Source: an uncultured Clostridia bacterium
Lineage (GTDB): Bacteria > Bacillota > Clostridia > Oscillospirales > Ruminococcaceae
DNA length: 64,000 nucleotides
Assembly (NCBI GenBank): GCA_947624675.1
Contig: CANQLI010000004.1
Coordinates: 62,001-126,000 of the forward strand
Direction: 5' to 3'
Below, one piece after another: positions 1 to 8,886 of this stretch. Below the pieces are notes generated by a model. It made no database searches, was not told the DNA's origin, and saw only the letters and a program-made list of their open reading frames with translations. Numbering within the stretch: position 1 is the stretch's first letter; each line of letters opens with the position of its first letter. The position numbers and the translations under genes were made by a program.

Positions 1-359
1 TACAACTGACCGGTCTGTGCGCTCTGTCCCCAGATCGTCACCTCACCATCGCCGCTTATGCCACCCTGTAATGTCAGATTACAGCCGTCAGCCAATATTA
101 AATTAACATTAACCGACTTTGCTAAGTTTAATCTTTTTCCTATCGTCACATATCCTTTTGCGACATACCAGCCATCGCTTAGCGATGTTGTGCTTGATGA
201 AAGCTCGGTAACACCGTTCGCCGTAGCCGGATTTCCCTCAGCGTCAACATATGGCACTCCGGAATCTGCTGCGGAAGCTGTGAATAGCGGTATGTTGCCA
301 AGCAACATAAACACAGCGACCAGCAATGCCGCCGCTCGACTGATTCTGGTTTTTCTCAA
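1..359 (-). CDS. Secreted repeat/adhesin-like protein, 5' part only
   Basis: Only the first ~119 residues are in the window; the gene runs off the left edge. The chosen TTG start sits nine bases after AAGGAG. The first ~30 residues form a signal peptide (basic RKTRISR, hydrophobic ALLVAVFMLLGNIPLF, then TASAA). Beyond it the chain is rich in short beta-strand patterns (NLILADGCNLTLQGGI, then GEVTIWGQSAQTGQL). This pattern is common at the start of large Clostridia surface proteins with parallel-beta or bacterial-repeat domains. The function cannot be told from this part. No upstream gene shares its direction closely; about 370 bases containing a dispersed repeat separate it from ung. Confidence 0.6.
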   Translation of the reverse strand, partial: MRKTRISRAAALLVAVFMLLGNIPLFTASAADSGVPYVDAEGNPATANGVTELSSSTTSLSDGWYVAKGYVTIGKRLNLAKSVNVNLILADGCNLTLQGGISGDGEVTIWGQSAQTGQL

Positions 360-505
360 AATCTCCAACTCCTTTTAAGTTTAACATTACACATTTTTCA
401 GATTGCAAGACTGTCAGGGTTTTTATAACATACTTGCAATCAGTTAAATTATACTCCTCGCCCGCCTGAATTGTCAATAGATTTTGGGCGCTAGACAAGC
501 CCTGA

Positions 506-627
506 AAATTTTAACAAATAATGAACACTATGAATTTTTTGTAAACAAACTGTATTTATTTTATGAAGAATGTACGTTTGCGTACATTTTTTCCTGATTT
601 TGCGCTGTTAGTAGAGGGATAAAAAAT
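506..627 (+). repeat. Dispersed intergenic repeat, copy 1 of 4
   Basis: An AT-rich block resembling TTTTAACAAATTATGAATATTG leads to a perfect inverted repeat at 569-588 (AATGTACG, loop TTTG, CGTACATT), then six T and a conserved tail (CTGATTTTGCGCTGTTAGTA, then GAGGG and an A-run). Close copies lie at 37899-38015, 46834-46958 and 52186-52312, all on the + strand. A TTGTAA-17-TATGAA pair ends just before the hairpin. The rest of the 360-728 gap (including 630-715) shows nothing else I recognise. Confidence 0.8.
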
Positions 628-728
628 ATGCTAAAGCTGAGACTAACCAAAGCCCTCCGTCCCGCCATTAAAAAGCGAGATAGGGATAAGCTCTCCGGAT
701 TAGCGCCTTAACATATTCATTTCTATAT

Positions 729-1394
729 TTAAAGTTTCCAATCGATTGGCTCTATACCTTTTGAAACAAGGAAATTATTCACCTTTGAAAAATGCCTGCA
801 ACCGAAAAACCCGTTAAATGCCGACAGGGGAGACGGATGAACGGTTTCAAAAACTCCGTGAATGGGATTTGTAATAAGAGGCTTCTTGCTTCTCGCATTT
901 CCTCCCCACAGTATAAACGCTATCGGTTCGCTCTTTTCATTGAGCTTTCTTATCACCTCATCGGTCAGTATCTCCCAACCCTTGCCTTTATGGGAAAGCG
1001 GTTTTCCTTCACGCACAGTAAGAGTTGTGTTTAAAAGCATAACTCCCTCGTCCGCCCATTTTGTAAGAGTTCCGTTTTTTGGCGGGGGATAGCCCAGATC
1101 ATCATATATCTCCTTAAAAATATTCTTAAGGCTCGGCGGAGGAGGTACTCCCTCCTTTACCGAAAAACAAAGCCCGTGTGCCTGTCCCGCACCGTGATAA
1201 GGATCCTGTCCCAAGATAACAGCTTTTACCTTTTCAAACGGTGTGTGTTTAAAGGCATTAAATATGTCATACATATTCGGGTAAATATGATAATGAGAAT
1301 ACTCGTATTTTAAAAACTCACGAAGAGATAGATAATACTCCTTTTTAAACTCATCCTTTAAAATGTCGCCCCAGTCGTTTCCGATATGTACCAT
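729..1394 (-). CDS. ung: Uracil-DNA glycosylase, family 1
   Basis: Removes uracil from DNA to start base-excision repair, in the cytoplasm. The 221-residue protein has the family-1 catalytic segment GQDPYHGAGQAHGLCFSV (Asp as general base), LLNTTLTVREGKPLSH in the middle, and the C-terminal HPSPLSAFNGFFGCRHFS DNA-binding loop. Length matches the usual ~220 residues. An ATG further upstream in the same frame would add unrelated residues; the start used here follows TAGGAG with eight-base spacing and gives the typical MVHIGNDWGDIL beginning. It is the last gene of a three-gene minus-strand run, 11 bases after a 34-residue membrane peptide gene. Confidence 0.96.
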   Translation of the reverse strand: MVHIGNDWGDILKDEFKKEYYLSLREFLKYEYSHYHIYPNMYDIFNAFKHTPFEKVKAVILGQDPYHGAGQAHGLCFSVKEGVPPPPSLKNIFKEIYDDLGYPPPKNGTLTKWADEGVMLLNTTLTVREGKPLSHKGKGWEILTDEVIRKLNEKSEPIAFILWGGNARSKKPLITNPIHGVFETVHPSPLSAFNGFFGCRHFSKVNNFLVSKGIEPIDWKL

Positions 1395-1405
1395 TTCAGC
1401 CGCTC

Positions 1406-1510
1406 CTATACTCCGAGTGCGCCGCTTAATGCCGCACCCACTACTATTCCAAGAATCATCACAGCAACTATTGCCAGAATAATGATCCTTGTTAAAAGTC
1501 CTTTTTTCAT
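1406..1510 (-). CDS. 34-residue membrane peptide
   Basis: A short reading frame: MKKGLLTR, then one hydrophobic stretch (IIILAIVAVMILGIVVGAAL) and SGALGV. Its ATG overlaps the TGA of the preceding gene (ATGA), which suggests translational coupling, and it has a GAGGAGG site nine to ten bases upstream. Two basic residues before a single helix predict an N-in membrane peptide. No family is recognised. The overlap, ribosome site and clean hydrophobic profile argue that it is real; its place between a membrane protein and ung suggests it is part of the same transcript. Confidence 0.6.
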   Translation of the reverse strand: MKKGLLTRIIILAIVAVMILGIVVGAALSGALGV

Positions 1511-2394
1511 TGTTTTGATTCCTCCTCATAATGTGTAGTGAAATCCTCTACAAGATGATCCATTATCTTTTTGGCGGTTTCAAAGTTTTCTTCCATCTCA
1601 GCTTTTGTGTCCTTCATTGTAGCGACCGGCTCTCTCATAACAATAAACATATTGTCAGGAAAACCGTTTTCCCACTTAAGTTTATTCTGAACATATCCGC
1701 CCTTTAAGCTAAGACCTGTTTTTGTAACAAGCTCAGAATCCGGGTAAAGCTTTGTAAGATCGGCAAACGCCTCTGAAACTCCCGACTCATCATTGAGTAT
1801 ATCAGTGTCGGACACAAAGAATATTACCTCGGCTGTCTGCATATTAGCCTGAATGACCGATTGGTATTTTGTTGTTGAAGTATAATCGGTCGCATATTTT
1901 GCAATAGGCGCTTCAATAATCTGTACATACACCTCGCCGTCGCCGTTTATGTCCTCACAGTATTCTTCAAACATATCGGCAAGCTCTTCGGTCCTGTTTA
2001 TAAGACCGTTGTTGCAGGTCATTATCACTCGCATATCCGGCTGTGCCCTTGAAAGTGTGTCATAGGTTATATATCCGAAAACGATTATAAAAAATGCGGC
2101 GAGAAGTATAACTATCTTGTTGTGCCACCAGAAGTTCTTTAACCATGCAAAGCCATGAAGCTTTATTGCCTCTTCGTGCTCCTCCTTTATCATATCGCTT
2201 TCCGAAATATCTCCGTTTTTAAGCTTTAAAAGCTCAAGGCGCTCTCTTTGAAGCTGTTTTTCATATTCCTTTCGCTTTTCTGTTTCAAGTTCCTTTGACC
2301 TTTCTTGTTCCTCAAGCTCCTTTTGCCTGTTCTCTCTGAGCTGACGCTCGTACTCCCGATCCTCTTCAGGTATAAGCTCTTTTTTATCGTCCAT
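1507..2394 (-). CDS. Single-pass membrane protein with charged N-terminal coiled coil
   Basis: 295 residues, function not recognised. Residues 1-70 are almost all charged (long runs of E, K, R and Q) and look like a cytoplasmic coiled coil. A transmembrane segment follows at about 92-112 (IVILLAAFFIIVFGYITYDTL). The remaining ~180 residues would be outside and contain alpha/beta patterns but no motif I can name. The start ATG follows GAGGG. Its stop overlaps the start of the 34-residue peptide gene, so the two are probably translated together, with ung after them. Confidence 0.75.
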   Translation of the reverse strand: MDDKKELIPEEDREYERQLRENRQKELEEQERSKELETEKRKEYEKQLQRERLELLKLKNGDISESDMIKEEHEEAIKLHGFAWLKNFWWHNKIVILLAAFFIIVFGYITYDTLSRAQPDMRVIMTCNNGLINRTEELADMFEEYCEDINGDGEVYVQIIEAPIAKYATDYTSTTKYQSVIQANMQTAEVIFFVSDTDILNDESGVSEAFADLTKLYPDSELVTKTGLSLKGGYVQNKLKWENGFPDNMFIVMREPVATMKDTKAEMEENFETAKKIMDHLVEDFTTHYEEESKQ

Positions 2395-2501
2395 AATAAT
2401 TCCCTCACTGCTCAGTTTCTTTACCTAATTTATTTTTCGCTCACTTTTGCTGTATAGGTTTAGTATAAACTATAATTGTGAATATACTGTGAATAAAAAC
2501 C

Positions 2502-2530
2502 TTTACAACTCAATAATTGTGATGTATAAT
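2502..2530 (+). promoter_or_regulatory. Sigma-A promoter for folC
   Basis: TTTACA, 17-base spacer, TATAAT, about 90 bases before the folC start. A short hairpin (ACGCTTTTTATAAGCGT) lies in the leader near 2573. Confidence 0.6.
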
Positions 2531-2620
2531 TTAATGGCACTTTGTGCGTAAATTTATTTAATGGCTGTGTCTAACGCTTTTTATAAGCGTAGCCGACAGT
2601 TTTAAAGGACAGTGTATCAA

Positions 2621-3841
2621 ATGATCAACTTTATAAATTCCTTCTCAAAGAGCGGAAAGCCTGTAAAAGATCTTTCAAGAATAGGCACGCTATTAAACGC
2701 CTTGGGAAATCCGCAGAACTATCTTAAATTTATCCATATAGCCGGTACGAACGGAAAGGGTTCTACGGCTCAGATGTTTTATGAGGTGCTTTGCTGTGCC
2801 GGTATAAAAACAGGTATTTTTACAAGCCCCTATATGATAGACTACACCGACCGTATCAGGTTTAACGGCAGAAATATAACTAATGACGAGCTTTTGCCTC
2901 TTTGTGAAAGGGTAAAAGCCTGTGCTTTCGGAAAGGATTATTCTCAGTTTGAGATAACAATGGCAATAGCCTTTTTATTCTACAAAGAAATTGGTGCAGA
3001 GGTCGTTGTTTTAGAAACCGGACTCGGAGGAACGCTTGACTCTACAAACATTATAAGAGATCCGCTTTTGTGTGTTATCACCTCTGTAAGCTTCGACCAT
3101 ATGGCAGTGCTTGGAAACACTCTTGAAGAGATCTCCTTACAAAAAGCAGGGATCATCAAGGACGGCGCTCCTGTTGTCGTAGCCTATGACAACCAACCGA
3201 CCACTCTTAAAGCAGTACGAAAGAAAGCCCTTGATTCGGGTTCTGAGCTGATCATCCCGGACAAGGATAACACAGTAATACCCTCAGATATGCTGTTCGG
3301 AGGAGAATTCCTTTACAAAGGGAAAAGGTATGAATTGTCTATGTCGGGCGCCCACCAGGTGACAAATGCAGTAAATGTCATAGAGGGTATAGAGGTCTTA
3401 AAAAAATACTTTTCAATATCTTATAAAAACATATTTGACGGCATAAAAAAAGCTTCCGTTTTAGGAAGATGTGAGATAATTAAAAAATCTCCGCTTGTGA
3501 TTTTAGACGGCTGTCACAATGAAGGCGGCATAAAAGCACTTTCTGATGTTTTGAAAAAGGTTGACGCTCCGATTGCGATAGTCGGTATGTTAAAGGACAA
3601 AAACGCTCAGAAGGCTCTTTTACCGATGGTTCCAATTTGCAAAAGTTTCATTACCGTAAGCGGATTTCACACGAATTCCTACACTTCTCAGGAGCTTAAA
3701 GATATACTTATCTCTCTCGGTGCAAATGCAGTCACAGGAGACAGCATCGCGTCAGAGTATCAACGGGCAATCAGCGGAAAATACTTAAACACAGTTATCT
3801 TCGGCTCACTTTATCTTGTGTCACACATAAAAAATCTGTAA
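2621..3841 (+). CDS. folC: Folylpolyglutamate synthase / dihydrofolate synthase
   Basis: Adds glutamate to folates and, in most bacteria, also joins dihydropteroate to glutamate. The ~406-residue Mur-ligase-type ATPase shows the P-loop HIAGTNGKGSTAQMF near the N-terminus, the TSPYM and DRIRFNG segments, the ETGLGGTLDSTN loop and, in the C-terminal domain, ILDGCHNEGG. A GTG nine bases upstream is also in frame, but it lies only about two bases from the AAAGGA ribosome site, so the ATG is preferred. No other folate genes are adjacent; transcription is probably monocistronic. Confidence 0.93.
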   Translation: MINFINSFSKSGKPVKDLSRIGTLLNALGNPQNYLKFIHIAGTNGKGSTAQMFYEVLCCAGIKTGIFTSPYMIDYTDRIRFNGRNITNDELLPLCERVKACAFGKDYSQFEITMAIAFLFYKEIGAEVVVLETGLGGTLDSTNIIRDPLLCVITSVSFDHMAVLGNTLEEISLQKAGIIKDGAPVVVAYDNQPTTLKAVRKKALDSGSELIIPDKDNTVIPSDMLFGGEFLYKGKRYELSMSGAHQVTNAVNVIEGIEVLKKYFSISYKNIFDGIKKASVLGRCEIIKKSPLVILDGCHNEGGIKALSDVLKKVDAPIAIVGMLKDKNAQKALLPMVPICKSFITVSGFHTNSYTSQELKDILISLGANAVTGDSIASEYQRAISGKYLNTVIFGSLYLVSHIKNL

Positions 3842-3844
3842 AGC

Positions 3845-3884
3845 ACAAATCAGCACATTGATATTTTACAATGTACTGATTTGC
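3845..3884 (+). terminator. Hairpin after folC
   Basis: Long imperfect stem AAATCAG-CACATTG / CAATGT-ACTGATTT. No clean T-run follows, so its terminator role is uncertain. It lies between convergent genes. Confidence 0.45.
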
Positions 3885-3920
3885 TGTAAAGGTGTATTTT
3901 TGCAGAAAGCTTTAGAAATC

Positions 3921-5060
3921 TTAATAAGAATTTGACTGATACAACGGTATCTTTATCGTATTTCCGCACACTGTTATCTCGGTTATAAGATACGGATCAA
4001 CCGGCTTATTAAACTTACCGATAACTCTTGGCTGTGCACCAATCGTTGACAAATCTCTTGAGTCTACCATATATGTTTCACTGCTTCCATCCTTGAATTT
4101 AAATGTCACACCGTCTCTGTTGATATACGGGTCAAGACCTGAGCCGACCATCTCAAATGAAAGACTGCTTATAGCAATATTAAGATCGCTTTTTTTATCG
4201 TAAAGCTTTATCACTCCGTCATCTTCGGGCAGCTCACACGAGAACTCAAAGCTTCCCTCATAGGTCTTGAGCGCATAATCCTTTAAAGCTGATTCGTATT
4301 TGTCGTATGTCGTTTTCTCTTCGGACAAATCCCCATATATAAAGCTTAGCTTTTGAGATATACTCTCTCTCGGAAGCTGATATATATTTTTTATCTTATA
4401 GCGATACGAATAGTAGTACCCCTCAAGCACATCATCGTAACAGGTAATATCCATCGCAAGATTTCCGTCCTTTGTAACGGATATATTGAACAAATTTATA
4501 ACATCATCCGCTTCATATCCATTGATGTTGCTTTCATCAGGCTTATACGAATACTGAACCTCCAAGACCGCCATATAGCTTCCCTTTTTATCGGAAAACT
4601 TTTTTCCGTCGGTTCTTGATGCCGTCAGTATTATATGCTTTTTTGTCGTGTCGCTCACAACACCTTCAAATTTAAAGCTTATATTATTATAAGTATTGCT
4701 TATCGCCGTCGCGTCCAGAGGTGTCGTTACCGCAGATAAAACCGCCGCGTCCTCCTTTGTTGTGGAGTACGGCAGACTGTACTGAATTCCGTCATATATT
4801 CCCTGTGAAAGCTGATAGCCCGAATATACTCCTACGCTTCCTGCCGCAAGTATAGCGGCGGCAATCAATGCAACAAATACTTTTTTAGAAATATGACTTC
4901 TTTTTTCACAATTTACCGAACCTGAAAGCTTTCCCATAACAGATGACATTATCCTTTTCCTTCTTCTCAGGTTTTTATGTAAGCTTATATCTGTTAAATC
5001 AAGCTCTTCAAGTTCACTTTCCGTTATATCGTCAAACAGACTGTAAAGCTTATTGTTCAT
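3921..5060 (-). CDS. Anti-sigma factor-like membrane protein, DUF4179 type
   Basis: About 379 residues. The N-terminal ~60 residues (LTDISLHKNLRRRKRIMSSV) are cytoplasmic and fit a sigma-binding segment. One transmembrane helix follows (VFVALIAAAILAAGSVGVYS); the rest is an extracellular beta-rich domain like that of DUF4179 proteins. The chosen ATG overlaps the last 11 bases of the sigma-factor gene and has AAGGAAG at normal distance; an in-frame ATG 21 bases earlier lacks a good site. Known DUF4179 proteins are commonly encoded after ECF-like sigma genes. Holding its sigma partner at the membrane until an envelope signal arrives is inferred from that pairing. Confidence 0.8.
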   Translation of the reverse strand: MNNKLYSLFDDITESELEELDLTDISLHKNLRRRKRIMSSVMGKLSGSVNCEKRSHISKKVFVALIAAAILAAGSVGVYSGYQLSQGIYDGIQYSLPYSTTKEDAAVLSAVTTPLDATAISNTYNNISFKFEGVVSDTTKKHIILTASRTDGKKFSDKKGSYMAVLEVQYSYKPDESNINGYEADDVINLFNISVTKDGNLAMDITCYDDVLEGYYYSYRYKIKNIYQLPRESISQKLSFIYGDLSEEKTTYDKYESALKDYALKTYEGSFEFSCELPEDDGVIKLYDKKSDLNIAISSLSFEMVGSGLDPYINRDGVTFKFKDGSSETYMVDSRDLSTIGAQPRVIGKFNKPVDPYLITEITVCGNTIKIPLYQSNSY

Positions 5061-5610
5061 TTTTACATTCTTCCTTTTCAAGAATTTTTCTCAATCGCTC
5101 AAGCGCACGCCCGGTCTTTTTGTCGACCGTGTTTGTTTTTATCCCCAATATCCTTCCGACCTCTTTACTCTTAAGCCCATAAAAGTATTTCATAACTATA
5201 ATATCCGAATCCGGCTTTCCGAGAGCTTTTATTCCGTCGAGCAACAATCTTTTCTCTTCTTTTTTTATAATCTCCTCTGTGGCGTCTGTCGATGTCTTAA
5301 TAAACCTATTTACCTCCGAAGCAGCCTTACTTTCGGAATAAAGCTTCTTTGACCTTTTCATAGCATATCTGTTTGCTATCGTTAAAAGATAAGACCTTAT
5401 TGAACCCTTTTCAAGATCAATGTTACCTATTGATCGATATAATAATACAAAAACATCACTGACTGCTTCCTCAATATCCTCCCGCCACGCTGTGCGATCC
5501 ATTCGCTTTCTGACAACAGCATAAACAATGTCGCCGTAAAGGTCTATAACTGTTCTCATAGCCAAAGAGGGATCCGAGTAAAACAGCATTATCAGCTCTT
5601 CGTCGGTCAT
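5050..5610 (-). CDS. ECF-type RNA polymerase sigma factor
   Basis: 186 residues with the two-domain layout of ECF sigmas. Region 2 spans about 15-85 (DIEEAVSDVFVLLYRSIGNID, SYLLTIANRYAMKR). Region 4 spans about 125-180 (LGKPDSDIIVMKYFYGLKSK, EVGRILGIKTNTVDKKTGRALERL), a helix-turn-helix for the -35 element. It overlaps its anti-sigma gene, so the pair is translated together, probably under its own control. Target genes cannot be named; the neighbouring SH3 and D,D-carboxypeptidase genes would fit an envelope-stress regulon, but that is inference. Confidence 0.9.
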   Translation of the reverse strand: MTDEELIMLFYSDPSLAMRTVIDLYGDIVYAVVRKRMDRTAWREDIEEAVSDVFVLLYRSIGNIDLEKGSIRSYLLTIANRYAMKRSKKLYSESKAASEVNRFIKTSTDATEEIIKKEEKRLLLDGIKALGKPDSDIIVMKYFYGLKSKEVGRILGIKTNTVDKKTGRALERLRKILEKEECKNEQ

Positions 5611-5685
5611 ATTATTAAACCTGCCTTTTGAAACATTTCATAATATATATAGTCCTTACACACAAAAAAACTGACACCTAAAACA

Positions 5686-5713
5686 AAAACTGCGAAAAAA
5701 TTTCCGCAGTTTT
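5686..5713 (-). terminator. Terminator of the SH3-protein gene
   Basis: Stem AAAACTGCG / CGCAGTTTT with an A/T loop, 28 bases past the stop of the minus-strand gene, followed by a T-rich stretch on that strand. Confidence 0.75.
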
Positions 5714-5741
5714 AAAATCTCTGATCGTAAAACACATTATC

Positions 5742-6431
5742 CTACTGAACATCATACAAGCCCTGAGCCGTATTGGAATTATCATACCATTCGTTTCCCG
5801 AACCGTTATCGTAAGAATAATCTGAACCCTGGTCATTATTGTTTTCTAAGTTCTGGTTTGAGCCGTCATAACTGTAACCATTATTGTTGTAGTTATAGTT
5901 GTAATTATTGTCATAGTTGTTGTAATTATTATAATCATAGCTATTCTGAGATGACTGACTCGTTGAAAACGCAGGCTTTTCTCCCGATAGATAGGTCGAA
6001 TAAACAAAAGCATTTATATTTCCGTTATAGTCTATCTGATACCAGCCGTTTGATTCGCCTATTACCTTTACCTTTTCTCCGGTAGCCAGAACGCCAAGCT
6101 TAGAAAAGCTTGAGCCCGCTCCGCTTCGGACATTCACCTCCGAGCTTACGGTCATTTCATAAAAGGTGTTATATGTTCCGTTCGGATTCAAGTTTGAATT
6201 TGCGATCAATGTGCCTTCCTGAGACTCTACGGTAGCCGGAGTCGTTGTCGTAGTTGTTGTAGTTTGTTTTGTCTGAAACTCAACAATGCTTCCGGACGAA
6301 GTATTCTGATCTGATGACGGTGAAAAGACCGCTTTCATAAGTATGAATATAACTATCACCACTATTATAAAAACAGCGACAAATACCAAAAGACCGATAT
6401 TGTTATTTCCTTTGTTGGATGTTGTTCCCAC
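5742..6431 (-). CDS. Membrane-anchored SH3-domain protein with Asn/Tyr-rich tail
   Basis: 229 residues. Residues 12-33 form one transmembrane helix (IGLLVFVAVFIIVVIVIFIL). A Thr-rich linker (eight T in a row) leads to an SH3b domain at about 90-150 (VSSEVNVRSGAGSSFSKLGV, GESNGWYQIDYNG), the type that binds peptidoglycan. The last ~70 residues are low-complexity, mainly N, Y, D and S. The start is GTG, seven bases after TAGGAGG. SH3b domains usually act in cell-wall contact or sensing; no enzyme domain is present. It has its own promoter at 6498-6526 and its own terminator. Confidence 0.85.
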   Translation of the reverse strand: MGTTSNKGNNNIGLLVFVAVFIIVVIVIFILMKAVFSPSSDQNTSSGSIVEFQTKQTTTTTTTTPATVESQEGTLIANSNLNPNGTYNTFYEMTVSSEVNVRSGAGSSFSKLGVLATGEKVKVIGESNGWYQIDYNGNINAFVYSTYLSGEKPAFSTSQSSQNSYDYNNYNNYDNNYNYNYNNNGYSYDGSNQNLENNNDQGSDYSYDNGSGNEWYDNSNTAQGLYDVQ

Positions 6432-6497
6432 AACGGTGCCTCCTATATAATTTCTTTAAATCAAGTACACACACTTTATTATATCTCTATAATAGTT

Positions 6498-6526
6498 ATT
6501 ATACTAGACAGCAAGAAATTTGTCAA
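6498..6526 (-). promoter_or_regulatory. Sigma-A promoter for the SH3-protein gene
   Basis: On the minus strand: TTGACA, 17 bases, TATAAT, 67 bases before the GTG start. Confidence 0.75.
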
Positions 6527-6624
6527 ATGTTAATTTTTTATGTCTAAACCTCATAAAACTTTAACCGGGGACATCCTTATCCTTTATTTTTATTCTGTTA
6601 TTTTGTAAAAATTTTTTTATAAAA

Positions 6625-7431
6625 CTATCCTTGAGCATATACCGAGCTTACTCCCAAATACTCTTCAAGACAAAGCCCGGAGCTTGTAATCTTTTTAGCA
6701 TTTTGAATACCGACATATCTTACATGCCAAGGCTCATACGCATATCCGGTCACACCTTCTTTACCCTTCGGGAAACGGACGATAAAGCCATAATCCGCAC
6801 AGTTTTCAGCTATCCATTCCGCCTCTTTTGTTTCGGCAAAGCTATCCTCAGTCGAATTCAGATCCATAGAAAGACCTGTCTGATGCTCGGAAAATCCGGG
6901 TCTTGCGGAAACTATATCCGCATATTCCTTTCCCTTGTTCTGAACATGGATATTATACTGTACCTGCTGCTCGGCATAGCTTCTATAACCCGACGCAATA
7001 TATAAAAACAACCCGTCATCGCTCGCTGCCTTTTGCATTCTTTCAAATGCTGCCAGTGCCTCGTCGTCAAGTCCCGGATCGTATGACGCCGGCAATGAAT
7101 AGCTTTTATTCACTATTAAAATTCCGTCAATATATGTTCGCCCGTCTATTACTTTCGTAATATGTTCTTGCTCAGGAGCCTCAGTAGCTTCAGATACCTC
7201 CTCAGAAGCGGCATCAGTCTCTGTTACCGGCTCCAGCATAGACACCGCATTACCTCCTGCGTTCGCCGGGACCGCCTTAGGACTTTCCTTTGTAAAAACA
7301 ATATAAAACAACAGCGCTAACAGTGCTGCGATCAACAAGCCAAGCATCAGTCTTGAATTCCTTTTATGCCTTTTTCTGCTATGTGAAACTCTTTTTACAT
7401 AAACACGGTCATCATAATGAATCTGTGACAT
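6625..7431 (-). CDS. D-alanyl-D-alanine carboxypeptidase, M15B (VanY/DacB-like)
   Basis: Trims terminal D-Ala from peptidoglycan peptides outside the cell. The 268-residue protein has a cytoplasmic basic stretch (SHSRKRHKRNSR), one transmembrane helix at about 27-46 (LMLGLLIAALLALLFYIVFT), an acidic linker and an M15 zinc-peptidase domain from ~110. The zinc motifs are SGYRSYAEQQ, SEHQTGLSMD (His and Asp ligands) and EPWHVRYVG (catalytic and third ligand). No glycopeptide-resistance genes are nearby, so normal wall remodelling is the likely role. Start ATG follows GGGGGAAG; promoter at 7519-7547. Confidence 0.93.
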   Translation of the reverse strand: MSQIHYDDRVYVKRVSHSRKRHKRNSRLMLGLLIAALLALLFYIVFTKESPKAVPANAGGNAVSMLEPVTETDAASEEVSEATEAPEQEHITKVIDGRTYIDGILIVNKSYSLPASYDPGLDDEALAAFERMQKAASDDGLFLYIASGYRSYAEQQVQYNIHVQNKGKEYADIVSARPGFSEHQTGLSMDLNSTEDSFAETKEAEWIAENCADYGFIVRFPKGKEGVTGYAYEPWHVRYVGIQNAKKITSSGLCLEEYLGVSSVYAQG

Positions 7432-7518
7432 ACTTAAACTTCCCCCAAAGGATGATTTTACTTCTTATTTTGACTTTGTAAACAACCTTACTCCGCTTTA
7501 ATCAAAGCTATATGGTTT

Positions 7519-7547
7519 AGTATATCACAAAGAATTGATATTTTCAA
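7519..7547 (-). promoter_or_regulatory. Sigma-A promoter for the carboxypeptidase gene
   Basis: On the minus strand: TTGAAA, 17 bases, TATACT, about 90 bases before the start. Confidence 0.6.
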
Positions 7548-7657
7548 CCTCATATGCTTGTCAAATAATGTGCCTTTAAGTCGATATGAAATATCAGCGG
7601 TTGTGAAAATCTACAAAATAAGGAAATTTTTTTGTGCATTTTTTCAGGGATATTTGC

Positions 7658-7686
7658 TTGAAACAGGTAATTATATTTAGTATAAT
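7658..7686 (+). promoter_or_regulatory. Sigma-A promoter for fucO
   Basis: TTGAAA, 17 bases, TATAAT, ending 44 bases before the start codon. Confidence 0.7.
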
Positions 7687-7730
7687 AAATATAGCGACAA
7701 GCTCAATTATTTTAAAAGGAGAGTATAAAA

Positions 7731-8876
7731 ATGGCAAGAATGATTTTAAATGAGACATCTTATTTTGGCGCAGGTTCAATATCCGAAATCGTCAACGAAG
7801 CAAAAGCAAGAGGCTTTAAAAAAGCTCTTGTCGTTACGGACAAGGACCTTATCAAGTTTAAGGTAGCCGACAAGGTAACCGAGCTTCTCGAAAAGGCGGG
7901 ACTTCCGTACGAAATTTATGACGAAGTAAAGGCGAACCCCACAGTGGCGATCGTTAAAAAGGGAGTAGATGTATTTAAGGCTTCCGGCGCAGATTATCTT
8001 ATAGCTATCGGCGGAGGCTCTCCTATCGACACGGCTAAAGCTATCGGCATCATAATTCGCAATCCTGAGTTTTCTGATGTTGTTTCCCTTGAGGGAGTAG
8101 CTCCGACAAAGAACCCATGTGTTCCGATAATAGCAGTACCTACTACTGCGGGTACAGCAGCAGAGGTAACTATAAACTATGTTATCACCGATGAAGAGAA
8201 AAAGAGAAAGTTTGTCTGCGTTGATACTCACGACATTCCGGTAGTTGCGGTAGTAGACTATGAGATGATGTCATCTATGCCAAAGGGACTTACAGCTTCC
8301 ACAGGAATGGACGCACTCACACACGCTATTGAAGGCTATACCACTCTCGGTGCCTGGGAGCTCACAGATATGATGCACCTCAAGGCAATAGAGATAATAT
8401 CAAGGTCGCTACGCTCAGCTGTAAATAATGAACCAAAGGGCAGAGAGGATATGGCTCTTGGACAGTATATCGCAGGAATGGGATTTTCAAATGTAGGCTT
8501 AGGTGTTGTTCACGGAATGGCTCACCCTCTCGGTGCGTTTTATGATACTCCTCACGGAATAGCAAACGCTGTGCTTTTGCCATATGTTATGGAGTACAAT
8601 GCTGAGTACACAGGTGAAAAGTTTAAATACATCGCTGAGGCTATGGGCGTTGACACCACCGGAATGAGCGAAGCAGAGTACAGAAAAGCGGCGGTAGATG
8701 CAGTAAAACAGCTTTCAAAGGATGTCGGAATACCGGAAAAGCTTCATGAAATAGGCGTTAAGGAGGAGGACCTTCAGGCATTGTCAGAGTCAGCATTTGC
8801 TGATGTCTGCACCGGAGGAAACCCTCGTCCCTGTACGGTAGAGTCTATCCTTGAGATTTACAAAACGGCATTTTAA
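7731..8876 (+). CDS. fucO: Lactaldehyde reductase (1,2-propanediol oxidoreductase), iron-dependent
   Basis: Reduces lactaldehyde from fucose or rhamnose breakdown to 1,2-propanediol with NADH, in the cytoplasm. The 381-residue sequence follows FucO closely from end to end: RMILNET-like start, nucleotide loop AIGGGSPIDTAKAIG, PTTAGTAAEVTINYVITDEE, metal-ligand segment GMDALTHAIEG and HGMAHPLGAFYDTPHG, and the CTGGNPR ending. The start ATG follows GGAGAG. It stands alone with its own promoter and terminator; no fucose or rhamnose isomerase, kinase or aldolase is adjacent, though a GH95 (fucosidase-family) gene is 10 kb away. Confidence 0.92.
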   Translation: MARMILNETSYFGAGSISEIVNEAKARGFKKALVVTDKDLIKFKVADKVTELLEKAGLPYEIYDEVKANPTVAIVKKGVDVFKASGADYLIAIGGGSPIDTAKAIGIIIRNPEFSDVVSLEGVAPTKNPCVPIIAVPTTAGTAAEVTINYVITDEEKKRKFVCVDTHDIPVVAVVDYEMMSSMPKGLTASTGMDALTHAIEGYTTLGAWELTDMMHLKAIEIISRSLRSAVNNEPKGREDMALGQYIAGMGFSNVGLGVVHGMAHPLGAFYDTPHGIANAVLLPYVMEYNAEYTGEKFKYIAEAMGVDTTGMSEAEYRKAAVDAVKQLSKDVGIPEKLHEIGVKEEDLQALSESAFADVCTGGNPRPCTVESILEIYKTAF

Positions 8877-8886
8877 TGAAACGAAT

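Noticed and set aside
58..378. 106-residue + strand frame
   Set aside because: Antisense of the secreted-protein start on the minus strand, which has a ribosome site and signal peptide; the + frame has neither.
631..715. Possible RNA in the GC-richer stretch after repeat copy 1
   Set aside because: No convincing stem or known motif could be built on either strand.
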